The notes under the pieces were generated by a model that was not told the DNA's origin, ran no database searches, and saw nothing but the letters and a program-made list of their open reading frames with translations. This document shows, piece by piece, positions 53,556 through 63,654 of a stretch of DNA of 64,000 bases. Position 1 is the first letter of the stretch, and the number at the start of each line of letters is the position of its first letter. The translations under genes were made by a program, and so were the position numbers. Source of the stretch: DATAES01 sp963721305 (GTDB taxonomy: Bacteria > Actinomycetota > Acidimicrobiia > Acidimicrobiales > JACDCH01); contig CAVRIR010000006.1 of NCBI GenBank assembly GCA_963721305.1, positions 700,039 to 764,038 of the forward strand. The letters run 5' to 3'.

Positions 53556-54436
53556 TTAGGTCCGTGTGAGTGCGGCGATCCCGTCGAGTCGGGCGAGCTT
53601 GTGCGGGATTGCGGATGGCGTAGATCGCGCGTGATCCGACCGTTCTCGACGGCAAGGCTCACCGCGGTGTTGAGCTCGACCGCCGATGTCGATCCGAGCG
53701 GCAGGTGATCCATTGAGCCACACGGCCTTGACCTCGAAGTCCGGCGGAGCGCGGCCGCGGCATCGAGGAAGCGCGGCCACCCGCTCCGCGCCCTCGATCG
53801 GACGACGAGCCGCGGCCGCGAACCCGCCGCCGTCGGCGACGACGACGACGTCGGGCGCGAGCACGTCGAGCAGGCCTTGCAGATCGCCCGCTCGTCACGG
53901 CGGCGAGGAACCGGTCCACGACCTGCCTGCTGCTCGGTCGTGCTCGACCGCCATCCGCGGCCGCCGAGCGGCGACGTGGTCACGCGCTCGATGCGCGATC
54001 TGGCGGACGGCCGGCAGGCGACTTGCCGACCGCTTCCGCGATCTCGTCGTACGGGATGTCGAACACCTCGCGCAACACGAACACGGCGCGCTCGGTCGGC
54101 GCGAGCGTCTCGAGCACGGTGAGCATCGCGATCGAGACGCTCTCGGCCAGCTCGACGTCCTCGGCCACGTCGGGGCTCGTCAGCAGCGGCTCCGGCAGCC
54201 ATTCGCCGACGTAGTCCTCGCGCCGGCGCGCCAGCGACCGCAGCCGGTTCAGCGCCTGACGGGTGACGATGCGGACCAGGTACGCGCGAGGGTCGTGCAC
54301 CTCCGCCTGGTCGACGCCGGCCCACCGCAGCCAGGTCTCCTGGACGACGTCCTCGGCGTCGGACGGCGGAGCCGAGCATCTCGTAGGCGACCGTGAACAG
54401 CAGGCTGCGGTGGGCGGCGAACGCGTCGTCGCTCAT
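53556..54436 (-). pseudogene. SigJ-like ECF sigma factor, frameshifted
   Basis: ATG 54436: MSDDAFAAHRSLLFTVAYEM, LGSA (region 2). In another frame DPRAYLVRIVTRQALNRLRS, LAPTERAVFVLREVFDIPYD and EIAEAVGKSP (region 4). Later frames hold LAPDVVVVADGGGFAAAARR and DHLPLGSTSAVELNTAVSLA (the SnoaL-like C-terminal domain typical of SigJ-type sigma factors). At least four shifts. Corrected length is about 290 residues, normal for the family. Confidence 0.78.
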
Positions 54437-55027
54437 GCCGACGCCGTGTACCCGACCGAGCGGTGCGCCAGTGGCAGCGTCGCACGCCTTGGAGAACCCT
54501 TGGGACTCGATCCCCATCGCGGTGTTGCCTCTCGTGGTCATGTTCGCGAACCCGACCACCGAGCCGTCAGCTCGACCACGGCCGGCGCGCCGAGCTGGTC
54601 GAGCAGCCGGGCGAACAGCTCGTCGGTGACCGGCGGTGGCGTCTCGCTCATCGCCTCGGCGTACTCCATGACGTCACGCTCGAGCGCGGTGAACACCGTC
54701 GACTCCCGCCACCGGGGTACCTCGCTGGCCTTGGCCTCGTCGAGTCCCTCGTTGTGGGTCTGGAAGTAGTTGAGGTCGAGGCACCACGAGCAGCCGACCT
54801 GCGCGGCCACCGCCATGTGCGCGAACGACTTCAGGTTCGGGTCGAGCTGGTCCCACTTCTGGACCTTGCGGCCGAACCCGTACGATGCCGGTGAGCACCG
54901 CTCGGTTGTGCCACATCACCTCGGCCGGCTCGGGGACCTCACCGAGCAGCTTGCGGCTGAATCGCTTCAGCACGTACCCGTACAAGCCGGTGATCTCCGC
55001 CTTGGGAATCCGTGTCGTACTGGACAT
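54437..55027 (-). pseudogene. AhpD/carboxymuconolactone decarboxylase-like protein, frameshifted
   Basis: ATG 55027: MSSTTRIPKAEITGLYGYVL, KRFSRKLLGEVPEPAEVMWH. The next frame has MAVAAQVGCSWCLDLNYFQT (the CxxC-like catalytic Cys pair), NEGLDEAKASEVPRW and PPPVTDELFARLLDQLGAPA. A third frame continues MVGFANMTTRGNTAMGIESQ. Shifts near 54885 and 54560. Its end abuts the sigma factor start; SigJ-type sigma factor genes are often paired with such enzymes. Between 55028 and 55338 I see no gene. Confidence 0.72.
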
Positions 55028-55338
55028 GCTTGCTCCTCCTGTCGATGTGATCGACATCAAGACACCGCCCGCGCTCCGTGTGTGACAGTCGCCGGGATGA
55101 CGCGTGTGCGACCCGAGGTGTCCTCCAAGCGCCGATCAGGGACGCGCCAGAACGTGCGCACGAGAACGCGACAGAGCGATCGCGAACTGGCGCGCACCGA
55201 ACGTCACCTCGGGGTCACCTCGATCCGGTTTTCGGGGGGTGTCGGTGCCCGCAATAGAGGCTCATGAGGTGGTGACGTTTCGGGATACGTGGCATTCCGA
55301 TGGCGCGGCGCCTGTTCGTGAGGGTGTTTGATCGCCTC

Positions 55339-56073
55339 TCAGCGCGCGTCGAGGAACGGCGTGATCAACGCGAGCACTTCGCTGGGCCGCCGTGTCACGC
55401 CGCCGTGCGTGGTTCCCGGGAGCACTGCGAGTTGTGCGTTCGGAAGCAGGTCGAACATCTCCACCACGTCAACCAATGGTGAGAAATCGCGGTCGCCGAA
55501 GATCAGCATCGTCGGCAGCTGTAGCGATCGCAGGTCGTCAGTCCATCCCGGGAACTCGTGCACCATCGCCGGAACCCTGGCCGCGAACACGTCGAAGTGC
55601 GCGGGATCGGGGGCGACCGCGTCGTAAGCGTCGCGCATGGCCTGAAAGTCGGCGGGCGTCGGCATGCGGTCGTCGGCGAGTGGCGCGCTCTCCCGACCCG
55701 GCGGCCGATGGGGATCCGCCGAGGCGACGATCAGCTTCCCGACGCGGGTGGGCTCGCCCAGCGCGACCGCGAACGCAACCAGACCGCCGAGGCTGAAGCC
55801 GAACAGGTCTACCTCGGCGATCCCCAGATGGTCGAGCAGCGCGACGACATCACCGGCCAGCGCCTCGATCGTCATCGGCCGGTCCGTGTCGGCAGTGTGC
55901 CCGTGGCCTTGGAGCTCGACCGCGATCACCTGCCTGCACGCAGCAAGGGGCTCGAGCAGTGGCCCGAAATTGAGTTCGATGGTCATCAGGCCGCCGTGGA
56001 GCAGCACGAGTGGCCGGCCAGTCCCGTGTCTCTCGTAGTAGAGCTGCGGGCCGTTCACCGGTGCATAGGTCAT
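55339..56073 (-). CDS. alpha/beta-hydrolase fold protein
   Basis: A 244-residue hydrolase: oxyanion HGG in RPLVLLHGGLMTIELNF, nucleophile elbow GFSLGG (DLFGFSLGGLVAFAVA), acid Asp in LIFGDRDFSPLVD and final His in PGTTHGGVTR. ATG 56073 begins the first strand region (MTYAPVNGPQLYYERHGTG). It is the usual size for cofactor-free esterases and related enzymes. Not obviously linked to neighbours. Substrate unknown. Confidence 0.88.
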   Translation of the reverse strand: MTYAPVNGPQLYYERHGTGRPLVLLHGGLMTIELNFGPLLEPLAACRQVIAVELQGHGHTADTDRPMTIEALAGDVVALLDHLGIAEVDLFGFSLGGLVAFAVALGEPTRVGKLIVASADPHRPPGRESAPLADDRMPTPADFQAMRDAYDAVAPDPAHFDVFAARVPAMVHEFPGWTDDLRSLQLPTMLIFGDRDFSPLVDVVEMFDLLPNAQLAVLPGTTHGGVTRRPSEVLALITPFLDAR

Positions 56074-56329
56074 GCCGGGTCTGACGGTGCGTGATCCGCA
56101 TACCCATCGCGACACGCGGCTCGAATCGCTACCGCGCACCGAGGACAAGCGCGTCCGCGTACGTACCGGCGAATGGGAGGCAGCGAATCGCCCACACACA
56201 AACAACAATGCGATCCGCGACCCGGCGTACTGCGGCAGTGCTGGCCCAAGCTCGAAGGGAAGCCGACGGAGGCGGAGAGGTCATCTGCGCACCGTGCCCT
56301 ACGAACTTCCGCGATTTCGATCGCGTCGA

Positions 56330-56947
56330 CTAGATGGGTGAGCCTTCGAGGTGCGCGTTCGGGATCGTCCGTCCGCACAGGGCCAGCACCAGCTCGTGGG
56401 CGGGGCCTCGGAGGGTGGGGCCGGTGCCGTAGGACCATGCGAGGTCGGTCGCTTCAAGGTGGCGTCCGTCGATGACGGTTCCGAAGTGTTGATGTATCCC
56501 GCCGACGGTCAGGTCGTCGAGAACGACCCGCAGCGTGTCGTCGACTACCGGCGACGCGCTGAGGGCGACGGTGACGTCGAGGCCATGCACGACCACATGG
56601 TTGAGCGCGCCGCGCTGGCCGCCCTCGGGTGGAGTCCAGTTGTGCAGGATCTCGGACCGGAGGTTCGCGACGAGTTCGGCGGTCGGCAGTTCGGCGTCGC
56701 GAGCGGCGATCGTGTTGGACAGCCGGCCGAAGTCGAAGTCGCAGGCGGCGAGCTCCGCCATGAACGCCTCGTGCGAATAGCGGGCGGGCATGGTGATGTG
56801 CGCGACGACTTCTCGGATCCGCCAGCCGGCGCACAGCGACGGTGTGTTCCACTGCGCCGGGGACGCGGGAGCGAGAAGGTCGGCGAGGGCAAAGAACGCG
56901 GCCTCGGTGAGGCACCGCAGTTCGGCGTCAGTGACCGTGGTTGTCAT
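56330..56947 (-). CDS. DinB/MDMPI-like protein (mycothiol-dependent maleylpyruvate isomerase family)
   Basis: A 205-residue protein: PAQWNTPSLCAGWRIREVVA, HITMPARYSHEAFMAEL, GALNHVVVHGLDVTVAL, and HELVLALCGR. The His residues of the metal site (VVAHIT, HVVVHGLD) are present. ATG 56947 follows AAGGAG with good spacing and overlaps the SRPBCC stop by 20 bases. Many members use mycothiol; the reaction here is not known. Third gene of the ArsR-led operon. Confidence 0.82.
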   Translation of the reverse strand: MTTTVTDAELRCLTEAAFFALADLLAPASPAQWNTPSLCAGWRIREVVAHITMPARYSHEAFMAELAACDFDFGRLSNTIAARDAELPTAELVANLRSEILHNWTPPEGGQRGALNHVVVHGLDVTVALSASPVVDDTLRVVLDDLTVGGIHQHFGTVIDGRHLEATDLAWSYGTGPTLRGPAHELVLALCGRTIPNAHLEGSPI

Positions 56948-57410
56948 GTGGTCTCCTTATGGGGTTCAGCCGGGTCAGGTAGGTTTCGAAGCGGTCCAGC
57001 GAGGTCAGGAACCCGGCCTGTGCTTGCGGGGTCATGCCCGCCGCAGGGACTCCGACCTCGTGGATATCGACCTGCGTGCGCCGCTCGCCCAGCGCGACGA
57101 AACGGATCGTCACCTTCATGCCGCTGCCGGTTTCGGTCCAGGCGAGCGTCTCGGGCTCGTCGACGATGTCGTAGATGGCCTCAGTCGGATAGCGGCTGCC
57201 ATCGGCCTCGTTCACCATCACGGTCTCGAACACCCCACCCGGTCGAGCATCAACCGTGATGGTCTCCACGGGGGTGGTCATCCCTTTCGGGCCCCAGAAG
57301 TGAGCGAGGTGAGCCGGGTCGATCATGCACCGGAACACCAGCGGCCGCGGCGCCTCGAACACCCGAGTGAAGCGAAGTTCCGCCGCGCCTGCTCCTGACG
57401 AGTCAGTCAT
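56928..57410 (-). CDS. SRPBCC-domain (AHSA1-like) protein
   Basis: A 160-residue START-like protein: ELRFTRVFEAPRPLVFRCMI, HLAHFWGPKGMTTPVETITV, RYPTEAIYDIVDEPETLAWT, GRVR-like basic strand and FLTSLDRFETYLTRL. It binds a hydrophobic ligand in the helix-grip cavity. ATG 57410 overlaps the ArsR stop by eight bases. ArsR plus SRPBCC pairs are common and the ArsR protein usually represses the pair. Confidence 0.87.
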   Translation of the reverse strand: MTDSSGAGAAELRFTRVFEAPRPLVFRCMIDPAHLAHFWGPKGMTTPVETITVDARPGGVFETVMVNEADGSRYPTEAIYDIVDEPETLAWTETGSGMKVTIRFVALGERRTQVDIHEVGVPAAGMTPQAQAGFLTSLDRFETYLTRLNPIRRPHDNHGH

Positions 57411-57777
57411 GGTCGGACACTTCGTCGCCGGCTCGCGCGGCGTGTTGGATGGCCTGCAAGTGCTGGTCGAGCTTCTCGAAGCGGTCACTCCACAGCTCGC
57501 GCTGTTGCGCGATCCATTCCATGGTCGACTCCAGGGTCGCCACTTCGAGGTGGCAGGGCCGGAACTGTGCGCTTCGACTGCGAGTGATGAGGCCACTGCG
57601 TTCCAGGACTTTGAGGTGCTTGGAGATCCCGGGCAGCGACATGGCAATGGGCGCCGCCAACTCGTTCACCGTCGCGTCGCCCTCCGCCAGGCGGCGAACA
57701 ATCGCCCGCCGCGTCGGGTCGGCCAGCGCGGCGAACACCGAATTGAGGTGTTCGTCGGGCAGGGTCGCGACGCTCAC
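57403..57777 (-). CDS. ArsR-family regulator of the SRPBCC operon
   Basis: About 124 residues: LNSVFAALADPTRRAIVRRL, AEGDATVNELAAPIAMSLPG, ISKHLKVLERSGLITRSRSA, typical ArsR winged helix without the metal Cys motif. GTG 57777 is the first start next to the domain; an upstream GTG at 57846 would add low-complexity sequence. A sigma-70-type promoter lies about 100 bases upstream. Confidence 0.88.
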   Translation of the reverse strand: MSVATLPDEHLNSVFAALADPTRRAIVRRLAEGDATVNELAAPIAMSLPGISKHLKVLERSGLITRSRSAQFRPCHLEVATLESTMEWIAQQRELWSDRFEKLDQHLQAIQHAARAGDEVSDHD

Positions 57778-57870
57778 CGGGACGCTCCGAGCGACGCAAT
57801 CTCGATGATGGACCCTCCCCGCGTGGCTCGACGATGACCTGAGCACCGCCGGACGACCATCATGAACAGT

Positions 57871-57899
57871 ACTTTACTGCTAAGCTAATTAACTGTCAA
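57871..57899 (-). promoter_or_regulatory. sigma-70-type promoter of the ArsR operon
   Basis: On the minus strand: TTGACA (57894-57899), 17-base spacer, TAAAGT (57871-57876). The spacer GTTAATTAGCTTAGCAG holds an AT-rich near-palindrome AGTTAATTAGCT that could be the ArsR operator. The rest of 57778-58238 shows no gene; a weaker plus-strand promoter for PadR may be TGGACA-N18-TAGTAT (58179-58208), overlapping the palindrome AGTATACT. Confidence 0.65.
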
Positions 57900-58238
57900 G
57901 CAAACTACTCATCCCGGACGAGGACGCACGTCACGGCCTCGGCGGTGCGGTGCCGACACGTCCCGAAGTGCCGCTCGACGACAGCCGCGCGGCCGACCAT
58001 CAGCCGGATTGTGCGCTCCGCGCCGGCCCCGGGTCGTCTCGGCGCGCGGTTATGCGACGGGCTTGGGTGCGCAAGCGCCGACGCGGAACGCCGATCCGCT
58101 GCTTTTGGAACCTCGAGACAGACATCGGCGTGTCTCGAACGGCGGCGGCGTGGGCGTATCTGAGCGCCAGTGAGGCTCTGGACAGTGTGGTGCTTCGTCT
58201 AGTAGTATACTCCGTATGTTGCTTGGTAGGTCGAAGGC

Positions 58239-58820
58239 ATGAGTGTGCCGTTCGCGCTGTTGGCGTTGCTCAGCGAGGGACCGAAGTACGGGCTCCAGCT
58301 TCGGCAGGAGTTCGAGGCCAGGACCGGCGAGGTCTGGCCGCTGAACGTCGGCCAGGTGTACACGACGCTGCAGCGCCTCGAGCGTGACGGGCTCGTCGAT
58401 TCCGACGATGACGGCGAGGACAGCGTCAAGCGACACTTCCACATCACCTCGGACGGTCAGGCGGCACTCGACGGCTGGCTACGCACGCCGCCGGATCTGT
58501 CGTCACCGCCCCGTGACGAACTGGTCATCAAAGTGCTCGTCGCGGCGCGCCTGCCCGGCGTCGACGTCCACGACGTGATCCAGATCCATCGCCGGCACCT
58601 CATCGAGCTGATGCAGCAGTGGACGCGCATCAAGGAAGACGCGACGGCCGACGAGGTCGGCCTCGTCCTCGCGGTGGATGCCGAGCTGTTCCGGCTCGAA
58701 TCGGTCATCCGCTGGCTCGACACGGCCGACAGCCGCCTGCGTCGCGCCGCCACCGCGCCGCCGCCGTCGGCCGCCGCGCCCCTCCCCAAGCGGCGCCGGC
58801 GTGTGGGGACGCCGCGATGA
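58239..58820 (+). CDS. PadR-family transcription regulator
   Basis: A 193-residue PadR protein: MSVPFALLALLSEGPKYGLQ, LNVGQVYTTLQRLERDGLVD (recognition helix), KRHFHITSDGQAALDGWL, then a C-terminal dimerisation region (VDVHDVIQIHRRHLIELMQQ). It starts at ATG 58239. Its stop overlaps the ABC ATPase start (ATGA), so regulator and exporter are translated together, a common layout for PadR-controlled FtsX-type exporters. Confidence 0.9.
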   Translation: MSVPFALLALLSEGPKYGLQLRQEFEARTGEVWPLNVGQVYTTLQRLERDGLVDSDDDGEDSVKRHFHITSDGQAALDGWLRTPPDLSSPPRDELVIKVLVAARLPGVDVHDVIQIHRRHLIELMQQWTRIKEDATADEVGLVLAVDAELFRLESVIRWLDTADSRLRRAATAPPPSAAAPLPKRRRRVGTPR

Positions 58821-59538
58821 CGGCGATCGAGCTACGGGCGGTGTCCAAGGTTTACGGCGACGGCCCGACCGAGGTCCACGCGCTGCGCGACGTCGACCTG
58901 ACGTTGAACGATGGCGAGCTGGTCGCGGTCATGGGACCGAGCGGGTCGGGCAAGAGCACGCTGCTCACGATCGCCGGGTCGCTGGAGGAGCCGACGAGCG
59001 GCGAGGTGATCGTCGCCGGAGCCGCACTGGCGAATATGGCGCGTAACGACCGTGCCCGCTTGCGCCGCCGCGCCATCGGGTTCGTGTTTCAGGACTTCAA
59101 TCTTCTTGCCGGGCTCACCGCGGCGGAGAACGTGAGCCTGCCGTTGGAGCTCGACGGCGTCGCTGTCAAGTCGCGCGCGCGACGGCGTTGGCAACGCTCG
59201 ACGAGCTCGGTCTCGCGGATCGCGCAGGCCGGTTCCCGGACGAGTTGTCCGGCGGCGAGCGGCAACGAGTTGCTATCGCCCGCGCCATCGTCGGTGATCG
59301 CCGCCTGCTGCTGGCCGACGAGCCCTCCGGTGCGCTCGACTCGCTCAACGCGGAAGCGGTGATGCGCCTTATCCGCGCCGCCTGCCAGAAGTCCGTGGCT
59401 GGCATCGTGGTGACCCACGACGCGCAGCTGGCGTCCTGGGCCGACCGGGTGGTGTTCCTCCGCGACGGTCAGGTGGTGGACCAGACCGCGCCGCCGCCGG
59501 GCCCGGAGTCGCTGCTCGAGACCATCCCCCGCCCGTGA
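58817..59538 (+). pseudogene. ABC exporter ATPase (LolD/MacB-like), one frameshift
   Basis: ATG 58817. Frame one: IELRAVSKVYGDGPTEVHAL, Walker A GPSGSGKSTLLTIAGSLEEP, Q-loop IGFVFQDFNLLAGLTAAEN. Shift near 59180 (GCGCGCGACGGCG). Frame two: LSGGERQRVAIARAIVGDRR, LLLADEPSGALDSLNAEAVM, THDAQLASWADRVVFLRDG. Motifs are intact otherwise. Stop overlaps the permease start (GTGA). Confidence 0.83.
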
Positions 59539-62020
59539 CGACGGTCGTCCACGAGCGGTCGGCCGCCGCGCAGCCCTCGAGCGGCGAGCACGGAAGGAAC
59601 GGCGGTGCTCCGGCGCGCCGCGCAGTGGTGCGCTGGGGCATCCGCCTCTTCCGCCGTGAGTGGCGTCAGCAGCTGCTGATCACCGCGCTCCTCGCGGTTG
59701 CCGTGGCGGGCACGACCGTCGGGTTGGCAGTGGCGACGAACGCCACCCCCGTACCGACGACAACCTTCGTTCTTCCCGGCAACGACACGCAGGTGGCGGC
59801 CGACATCGCCGCTGTCCAGTCAGCGTTCGGCCCGGCGAACGCGTACGCGCACCTCAAGGTGGCGGTTCCCGGTTCCGTCGCTCCCGTCGACCTGCGTGCC
59901 GTCCCGGAAGGGGCCGAGTCGAGCACCGGCGTCCAGGTCCGCCAGGGTCGTCTGCCTAGCGCCGGTGGCGAGGTGGCGGTGACACCTGACGTCGCAACCG
60001 CATTCGATCTTCATGTGGGCGACGCCTGGACCGACCTCGGTCGCAACCTCACCGTCGTTGGCGTCATCGAGGACCCGAGCCACCTTGGCGACAACTACGC
60101 GCTCGTCGCGCCCGGCCAGCTCGACATGGTCGACAACATCACCGTCACCGTAGATAGGGACCTCGGACGGAACCAGATCGAGTTCTTCCGGCTGCCGAGC
60201 GGTGCGCCGAAGCAGGTCCTTGCCGAGTCGGGCGACACCAGGACCGCCGCCGCGATCGCCGTGCTCGCCTTCGGTACGCTCGCTCTTCTCTTCGTCGGTC
60301 TCGTCGGCGTCGCCGGGTTCAGCGTGATGGCGCACCGCCGTCAACGAGCCCTCGGCATGCTCGGCTCGATCGGCGCGACCGACGCGCACGTCCGGCTTGT
60401 CGTGCTGGCCAACGGCGCCACTGTCGGGGTCGTCGCCGCCCTCACCGGCGCGGCCGCGGGCCTCGCCGGGTGGTTGGTCTTCGCCCCGCATCTCGAATCC
60501 ATGGCCGGGCATCGCATCGACCGCTTCGACTTGCCGTGGTGGGCGCTCGCCGGCGCCGTCGTCCTCGCCGTGTCGACGGCCGTCGCGAGCGCGTGGTGGC
60601 CGGCCCGGTCGGCCGCCCGCACCTCGATCGTCGCCGCGCTCTCGGCGCGACCGCCCCGGCCCCGCTCGGCGGGACGGTCGGCCGCGGTCGGCGTCACCAT
60701 GGTCGGCGCGGGCATCGCGTTCCTCGCCTTTGCCCACCCCGACCGCGGCCTGCTCGTGATCACCGGCATCCTCGCCACCGTGGTCGGCGTCCTGCTGCTG
60801 GGCCCGCTCGTCATCCGCGGCGTCGCCTCATTCGCGGCGCCCGCCTGTCGATCGCGCCGCGGCTGGCGTTGCGCGACCTCGCCCGCTACCAGTCCCGCTC
60901 CGGTGCGGCGCTCGGCGCCGCCACCCTGGCCATCGGCATCGCCGCCATCATCACGGTCAGCGGGGCCGCGCAGATCGCCAAGGACTCCAGCGCCCAGGCC
61001 AACCTCCCGGCCAACGAGCTGATGGTGTACTTGTCCTCCGCCGGTGGCGGTCCGCTGCAGCAGGTGTCCGACCAGCAGCTAGCGGCGGCCAGCACCCAGG
61101 TCGACATGATCGCCAAGACCGTCGGTGCCAGTGGCGCCCTCGAGCTCGACGCGGCGTTCAACCCATCCGCAGGGATCCTGCAGGCCTCGAACGGACCCGC
61201 CGGGAGGCCGCCGGTCGCGCTGGTGGACGTCACCCCGGAACCGGGGGGCGGCGAGTCGATCCTCCTCAAGGGGCCGCTCTACGTGGCCACCCCAGACGTG
61301 CTCGCGCACTACGGCATCCGCGCCGACGACGTCGACCCCGCGACAGACATCCTGACGTCACGATCGGATCTTTCCGGTATGCGTCTCGAGTACGGCGGAC
61401 TTGGCAACCGGCAGGAGATCACGGACCCGCCCATGCAGCACGTCGATCTGCCTCAGGGGACCTCCGAGCCCAACACACTGCTCACGACGAGCGCGGTGCA
61501 GCGCTTCGGTCTGCAACCGGTGCCCGCCGCCTGGCTCGTCCGCGCCCCGGCAGCGTTGACGGCGACGCAGATCGACAGCGCCCGCAAGGCCGCGGCCGCC
61601 GGCGGCCTCAGCATCGAGACGCAGGACACGCACGGCTCGCTCGTCGAGCTCGGCCACGAAGCGACCGCCGCCGGCATCCTCTTCGCGCTCGCGGTGCTCG
61701 CGATGACAGTGGGCCTCATCCGCAGCGAAACGGCGAACGACCTCCGCATCCTCGCGGCAACCGGTGCGCCGACCACGACCCGCCGGGCCATCACCGCGTC
61801 CACCACCGGCACGCTGGCGTTACTGGCCGCACTGCTCGGCACCGCTGAGGCGTACGCCGTGCTCGGCGCGTTCTACCGCAGCGAGCTCCACACACTCGGC
61901 CAACCACCCGTCACGGATCTGGCGGTGATCGTCGTCGTCCTTCCCGTTATCGCGACCATCGCCGGATGGTTGTTCGCCGGGCGCGAACCGGCCACCATTG
62001 CACGCCGATCGCTCGAATAG
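59535..62020 (+). pseudogene. large FtsX-family permease of the PadR-controlled exporter, one frameshift
   Basis: GTG 59535. The first frame runs to about 60840: N-terminal helix (LLITALLAVAVAGTTVGLAV), external domain, helices including FGTLALLFVGLVGVAGFSVM and AHRRQRALGMLGSIGATDAH. After a shift near 60845: APRLALRDLARYQSRSGAAL, external domain, ILFALAVLAMTVGLIRSETA and a C-terminal helix pair ending TIARRSLE. The corrected protein has about 828 residues with two FtsX modules, the normal size for this actinobacterial exporter. Cargo unknown. Confidence 0.82.
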
Positions 62021-62611
62021 ACCCAGACCCGATTCGCACTCGCCACCGCTCGCCGAAAGAGATGCGCCTCAGCAGGACGCACATATGTGATGCGAGTTCA
62101 AGTGCGCCGCCGAAGTGGCGGTGCAGACGCGACGGTGCCCCATAACGTGCGTCCTTCATCGCGATCAGTAGCCCCGAGGTGCCGTACAGGGCAGGTCATG
62201 TTGGTAGTTGTGGTCACATTGTCGTCCTCTCCCGCTCCAAGACTGTCGAGCAGCACGCTCGAGGTCGGCAAACCACCTGTCATCGTCGTACCCACGGTTC
62301 GCGCAGTCTTCGCGCATCGGCACGCCACGAGCATTGCCGCCGCGCACTTGACCGGAATCGCGGGACGGCGGGATCGATTCCTGTTTGTGTCAAGGGGTGT
62401 GTCGGACGCGTCGAACGGGGTCCTGGTAGCGAGCACGTAGGGCCGTGTTGGGTCGGGGGTGACTGATCCGAAGCGCCGGTGATCACGGCGTAACGCTGGC
62501 CGCGCTCGATGCGAGAGTCGCCCCTGGATGCCCTCCTGGGTCGCGGTTATCTGGCGGCGTCGATGACGAAGTCGCGGAGACCGCGTCGCTGCCCGGGGGA
62601 CCTTCGTAGTG
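62021..62611. other. 590-base stretch without a supported gene
   Basis: Open frames on both strands are Arg/Thr/Ser-rich and resemble no family. The minus-strand frame 62165-62347 has a short plausible piece (YDDDRWFADLERAARQSW) but no start context. I see no repeat or clear promoter. Confidence 0.4.
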
Positions 62612-62818
62612 TTAACTGCGCGAGCGAGTGAGAGACATCCCTCGGACGGGATGTCCACCAGACGGACTGGACCGTTCTCTGCCGGCTTGCGGGTGAGGCC
62701 GGGGCAGGAGCTTGTGCTGGGTGTGGCATTGAGCACAGCGTCCCCGCCACGCCCGTGAGCCGAACCTGCGTCGCAGCGGCACCACGGCGCCGCACTCGCA
62801 CCGCTGGAGGATCGTCAT
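62612..62818 (-). CDS. small zinc-ribbon protein
   Basis: A 68-residue protein starting MTILQRCECGAVVPLRRRFG with CEC near residue 8 and CAQC near residue 32, a four-ligand zinc pattern with basic residues between. GGAT-rich context and ATG 62818 lie 22 bases after the stop of a small membrane peptide on the same strand. The arrangement echoes the peptide/zinc-ribbon unit at 1.1-1.7 kb. No function can be given. Confidence 0.5.
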   Translation of the reverse strand: MTILQRCECGAVVPLRRRFGSRAWRGRCAQCHTQHKLLPRPHPQAGRERSSPSGGHPVRGMSLTRSRS

Positions 62819-62840
62819 TGCGGATATCGCGCTCGGGTGT

Positions 62841-62945
62841 CTAGGCACGGCGTAGCGCGACCAGGACTGCGAGCACGAGGAGGATGAGCAGGACCGTGCC
62901 GAGACCGATGTGCCCTGCGGAGCGTGGTTCCCCGGTCCGGCCCAC
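62841..62945 (-). CDS. 34-residue single-pass membrane peptide
   Basis: GTG 62945: a short polar start (GRTGEPRSAG), then the helix IGLGTVLLILLVLAVLVAL and a basic end RRA. Stop TAG at 62841. The ribosome site is not clear, so the start is uncertain. Paired with the zinc-ribbon gene downstream. Confidence 0.4.
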   Translation of the reverse strand: MGRTGEPRSAGHIGLGTVLLILLVLAVLVALRRA

Positions 62946-63091
62946 GGTAGGAGAAGCCGTGACCTGCGCGTTTCAGACCCCCTCGGATGAGGCCGATCGA
63001 GTAGGAGCAAGCGCGCAGCGGCACGCGGCGTCTGTGGAGGATCCCCTCGGGGTAGTCGGCAGTGCGGACAAGCCGTCTGGGGGGTTCGCGG

Positions 63092-63550
63092 TTGTCAGTT
63101 CAAACCCAGCCGGAGGACAAGAGCACCACCCTGACCCGCGCCATCGGCGACATGACCGGCTGGCTGGGGTCGTTCCCCGCCATCATGGTGTCGTTCGTAC
63201 TGGTGCTTGCATGGTTCCTGGGTGGGTTCTTCGTCGCCGGTCACTTCGGCAACAACACCTATCAGCTCGTAATCAACACGGGCACCACCATCATCACGTT
63301 CTGGATGGTGTTCATCATTCAGAACACCCAGAACCGTGACGGCCGGGCGATCCAGGCCAAACTCGACGCGCAGAGCGAGATCCTTCGCCGAGTCGCTGAC
63401 ACCCTCGACATCAACGACGACCAAGCGTTGCTCAAGCGCACCGTTGGTCTCGAAGACGCACCCGAAAAGGTCATCAAGCACGACCAGGACCTCGTCCGCC
63501 AGGACCGCGGTCGACACCGGCCAGCACGGGCTCGTCGAAAACACCGATAA
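63092..63550 (+). CDS. low-affinity iron permease-like membrane protein
   Basis: About 152 residues with two membrane helices: FPAIMVSFVLVLAWFLGGFF and TYQLVINTGTTIITFWMVFI, followed by IQNTQNRDGRAIQAKLDAQS, the hallmark of bacterial proteins annotated as low-affinity iron permease family. The C-terminus is charged. TTG 63092 follows GGGGGG at good spacing; GTG 63062 is further up. Metal transport by this bacterial group is not proven. Confidence 0.8.
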   Translation: MSVQTQPEDKSTTLTRAIGDMTGWLGSFPAIMVSFVLVLAWFLGGFFVAGHFGNNTYQLVINTGTTIITFWMVFIIQNTQNRDGRAIQAKLDAQSEILRRVADTLDINDDQALLKRTVGLEDAPEKVIKHDQDLVRQDRGRHRPARARRKHR

Positions 63551-63654
63551 CGGCCGCGAGTCCTAAGCCAAGTGCCCGCCACGGCATCCGTAGCGGTCAC
63601 GCCCCGGTCTCAACCGGCGCCTGTGTGTGAGGGCTGGATGCGGGGGCCCGGGTA

